NCBI GenBank assembly: GCA_002419145.1
Contig: DIFN01000001.1
Coordinates: 18,322 to 25,390 of the forward strand
DNA length: 7,069 bases
Reading direction: 5' to 3'
DNA from: Mageeibacillus sp. UBA5747
GTDB lineage: Bacteria > Bacillota > Clostridia > Saccharofermentanales > UBA5734
Below, piece after piece: positions 5,612 through 7,069 of this stretch. The notes under the pieces are model-generated. The model did no database searches, was not told the DNA's origin, and saw only the letters and a list, made by a program, of their open reading frames with translations. Position 1 is the first letter of the stretch; each line of letters begins with the position of its first letter. The position numbers and the translations under genes were made by a program.

Positions 5612-6909
5612 ACCTTTATTCCTTGCCAGATCCAAGCAGCCTTGTGCCAGCAGAACTTGACCAGTTACCCGCCCGGGCTGCCTATGTCCACTGGCCCTTT
5701 TGCCAGCAAAAATGCGCCTACTGCGACTTCATCTCCTGGCCCGGCCGGTCCTGCGACATGGCCATTTATCTGGAATGGTTGCAACATGAAATTGAAGCCG
5801 TCGGTACATGGAGCCGGCAGCACGGTCTGACCGTGCCGCTGGCTTCCGTTTTTATCGGCGGCGGCACCCCCTCGCTGGCCGATCCGGCCGATCTGGCCGC
5901 GATCCTCGATCTTCTGCGGGTGCAGTTCGGGCTGGAGCCTGAGGCGGAAATCACCCTGGAAGCCAATCCCGGCACGCTGCGCCCCGGACAACTGGCTGTG
6001 CTGCGTGCCGCTGGCTTCAACCGGATCAGCTTTGGCCTTCAGGCCACCCAGGATGACCTTCTGCGGACGCTGGGCCGGATCCACACGTACGATGATTTTG
6101 TCACCTCTGTGCGTGACGCCCGCGCCGCCGGTTTTGAACGGATCAGTGCCGACCTCATGCTTGGCCTGCCCGGCCAGACTCTGGCTGATGCTCTGGCATC
6201 AGTCGAGCGCGTCCTCGCGCTCGGGATCGACCATGTCTCCTTTTATTCCCTGTCCATCGAACCAGGCACTCCCTTTGCCGAGCGCTACCTTGACCATCCC
6301 GAGTTGCTGCCGGACGAAGACCTCGAACGCGCGATCTATCACGCTGTGCGCGATCGTCTGGCAGCCGCCGGACTTGTTCCCTATGAAATCAGCAATGCTG
6401 CCCGCCCTGGCCAGGAATGCCGCCACAACCTCGTCTACTGGCGCGGCGAACCTTACTATGGGTTCGGTATCGCTGCCCATAGCTACCTCGCAGGCGTCCG
6501 CCGTGGCAATACCACGGATTGGTGGACGTACGCAGCGGCGTGGGGAGGGTCAGACGAGCGCGAGACTGCGCGTGATCCGGCTGGTTTGGAAGAGGCAGCG
6601 GGAACCCAGAGCAGGCCAGGCGTGCGGGAAGGGGTCTGGTGGCCTTTCCTGGCGCTCGAATCATCAGAAGTCATCGACTCCGACGAAGCCCGCAAAGAAT
6701 ATTTCTTGCTCGGCCTGCGCCTTGCGCAAGGCGTTACCTGGGCCGATTACCAGGCCCGTTTTGGTGTGGCCGAAGCTGCCCGTGAAAGGTTTGCAACTGA
6801 GTTTATGCGCTTGCTCGACCGGGGCCTGATTGAGCTCGATGAAATCGGCGTGCGGCTGTCCCAGCTCGGACTGGATCTGGCTAATCAAGCCTTCAGTGAA
6901 TTCGTCTGA
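5608..6909 (+). CDS. hemW: HemW-type radical SAM heme chaperone
   Basis: This 433-aa protein is of the HemW branch of the HemN-like radical SAM family. HemW binds heme and an Fe-S cluster and is thought to deliver heme to target proteins; it is not a coproporphyrinogen oxidase. The cluster motif is Cys32-X3-Cys36-X2-Cys39 in YVHWPFCQQKCAYCDF, without the extra cysteine after this motif seen in HemN. Further marks are FIGGGTPS, ITLEANPGTL, GFNRISFGLQ, LMLGLPGQT, VSFYSLSIEPGTPF, YEISNAARPGQECRHNLVYW and a GIAAHSYL block. The start is probably the TTG at 5608, overlapping the SPFH stop as TTGA, with a weak GGGA upstream; GTG at 5644 is an alternative. A roughly 30-residue charged insertion (313-345) lies before the C-terminal domain. 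The following hrcA control region is the usual neighbour in Bacillota. Confidence 0.92.
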   Translation: MNLYSLPDPSSLVPAELDQLPARAAYVHWPFCQQKCAYCDFISWPGRSCDMAIYLEWLQHEIEAVGTWSRQHGLTVPLASVFIGGGTPSLADPADLAAILDLLRVQFGLEPEAEITLEANPGTLRPGQLAVLRAAGFNRISFGLQATQDDLLRTLGRIHTYDDFVTSVRDARAAGFERISADLMLGLPGQTLADALASVERVLALGIDHVSFYSLSIEPGTPFAERYLDHPELLPDEDLERAIYHAVRDRLAAAGLVPYEISNAARPGQECRHNLVYWRGEPYYGFGIAAHSYLAGVRRGNTTDWWTYAAAWGGSDERETARDPAGLEEAAGTQSRPGVREGVWWPFLALESSEVIDSDEARKEYFLLGLRLAQGVTWADYQARFGVAEAARERFATEFMRLLDRGLIELDEIGVRLSQLGLDLANQAFSEFV

Positions 6910-6912
6910 CGA

Positions 6913-6941
6913 TTGACATTCCCTGATCTTGGTGGTAAATT
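6913..6941 (+). promoter_or_regulatory. SigmaA-type promoter of the hrcA operon
   Basis: A perfect TTGACA (6913-6918) is followed after 17 bp by TAAATT (6936-6941), which has four of six -10 consensus bases. It starts immediately after the hemW stop. The predicted transcription start falls at the left arm of the CIRCE operator, the arrangement expected for HrcA repression. Confidence 0.75.
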
Positions 6942-6945
6942 AATT

Positions 6946-6972
6946 TTAGCACTCATAAGCATCGAGTGCTAA
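6946..6972 (+). promoter_or_regulatory. CIRCE operator (HrcA binding site)
   Basis: TTAGCACTC and GAGTGCTAA form a perfect 9-bp inverted repeat around a 9-bp spacer, exactly matching the CIRCE consensus. HrcA binds this site and represses class I heat-shock operons (hrcA-grpE-dnaK or groESL) at normal temperature. Its place after hemW points to the hrcA-grpE-dnaK operon rather than groESL. About 80 bases of leader follow, in which I see only the ribosome binding site near the end. Confidence 0.97.
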
Positions 6973-7039
6973 ACAACTCTGAACTGAGCTAACCAACCCC
7001 GGCCTGAACCGATCCGGCCCCGTAAGCAGTACAACCAGC

Positions 7040-7044
7040 AGGAG
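7040..7044 (+). promoter_or_regulatory. Ribosome binding site of the probable hrcA
   Basis: AGGAG in the sequence CAGGAG precedes two possible starts: TTG at 7049 (4-nt gap) and GTG at 7056 (11-nt gap). No ATG is available before the window ends. Confidence 0.6.
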
Positions 7045-7055
7045 ACCATTGACTC

Positions 7056-7069
7056 GTGGACCAGCAATT
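7056..7069 (+). CDS. hrcA: Probable start of heat-inducible repressor HrcA, 3' truncated
   Basis: Only the first few codons could be present. GTG at 7056 gives M-D-Q-Q, which is plausible for an HrcA N-terminus. The alternative TTG at 7049 gives M-T-R-G-P-A-I, which looks less like the family. The assignment rests on context: the CIRCE operator, its promoter and hemW directly upstream. In Bacillota, hrcA usually follows, encoding the repressor of its own operon. The sequence itself is too short to identify the product. Confidence 0.4.

Noticed and set aside
6999..7022. Hairpin or riboswitch in the hrcA leader (two CCGGCC copies)
   Set aside because: The copies are direct repeats with only short self-complementary cores; no stable stem or known riboswitch pattern is visible.

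Overview
The window reads as chromosomal DNA of a fairly GC-rich member of the Bacillota, most likely a clostridial anaerobe. The reasons are strong AGGAG/AGGAGG ribosome binding sites, a CymR-type Rrf2 regulator, and hemW followed by a perfect CIRCE operator in the usual hemW-hrcA arrangement. All genes are on the + strand and tightly packed. I see no tRNA, rRNA, CRISPR array, transposase or phage gene. The taxonomic call is inference.

Region 1 (1-1728) is a sulfur-metabolism block. It holds the 3' two-thirds of an O-acetylhomoserine sulfhydrylase (MetY type), then two Rrf2-family regulators that overlap by 4 bp. The first keeps three cysteines like the Fe-S ligands of IscR. The second has no cysteine and resembles CymR, the cysteine-metabolism repressor that works with CysK. 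Both proteins end in an aromatic-aromatic-Ile tail. A perfect 21-bp tandem duplication covers the stop codon of the second gene and recreates the same tail in frame.

Region 2 (about 1770-6909) looks like one operon driven by an extended -10 promoter near 1790-1798. It encodes an AroB-like protein, an M28-peptidase-like lipoprotein, a short NfeD protein, an SPFH/stomatin protein and the radical-SAM heme chaperone HemW. Adjacent genes overlap by 4-8 bp or are separated by 3 bp. The first two proteins are clear members of enzyme families, yet each has lost most residues the family needs for catalysis. They may be pseudoenzymes or have acquired another role. Their placement before an NfeD-SPFH membrane module is the most unusual part of the window.

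Region 3 (6910-7069) holds a promoter, a perfect CIRCE element and the probable first codons of hrcA, the start of a heat-shock operon that continues beyond the window.
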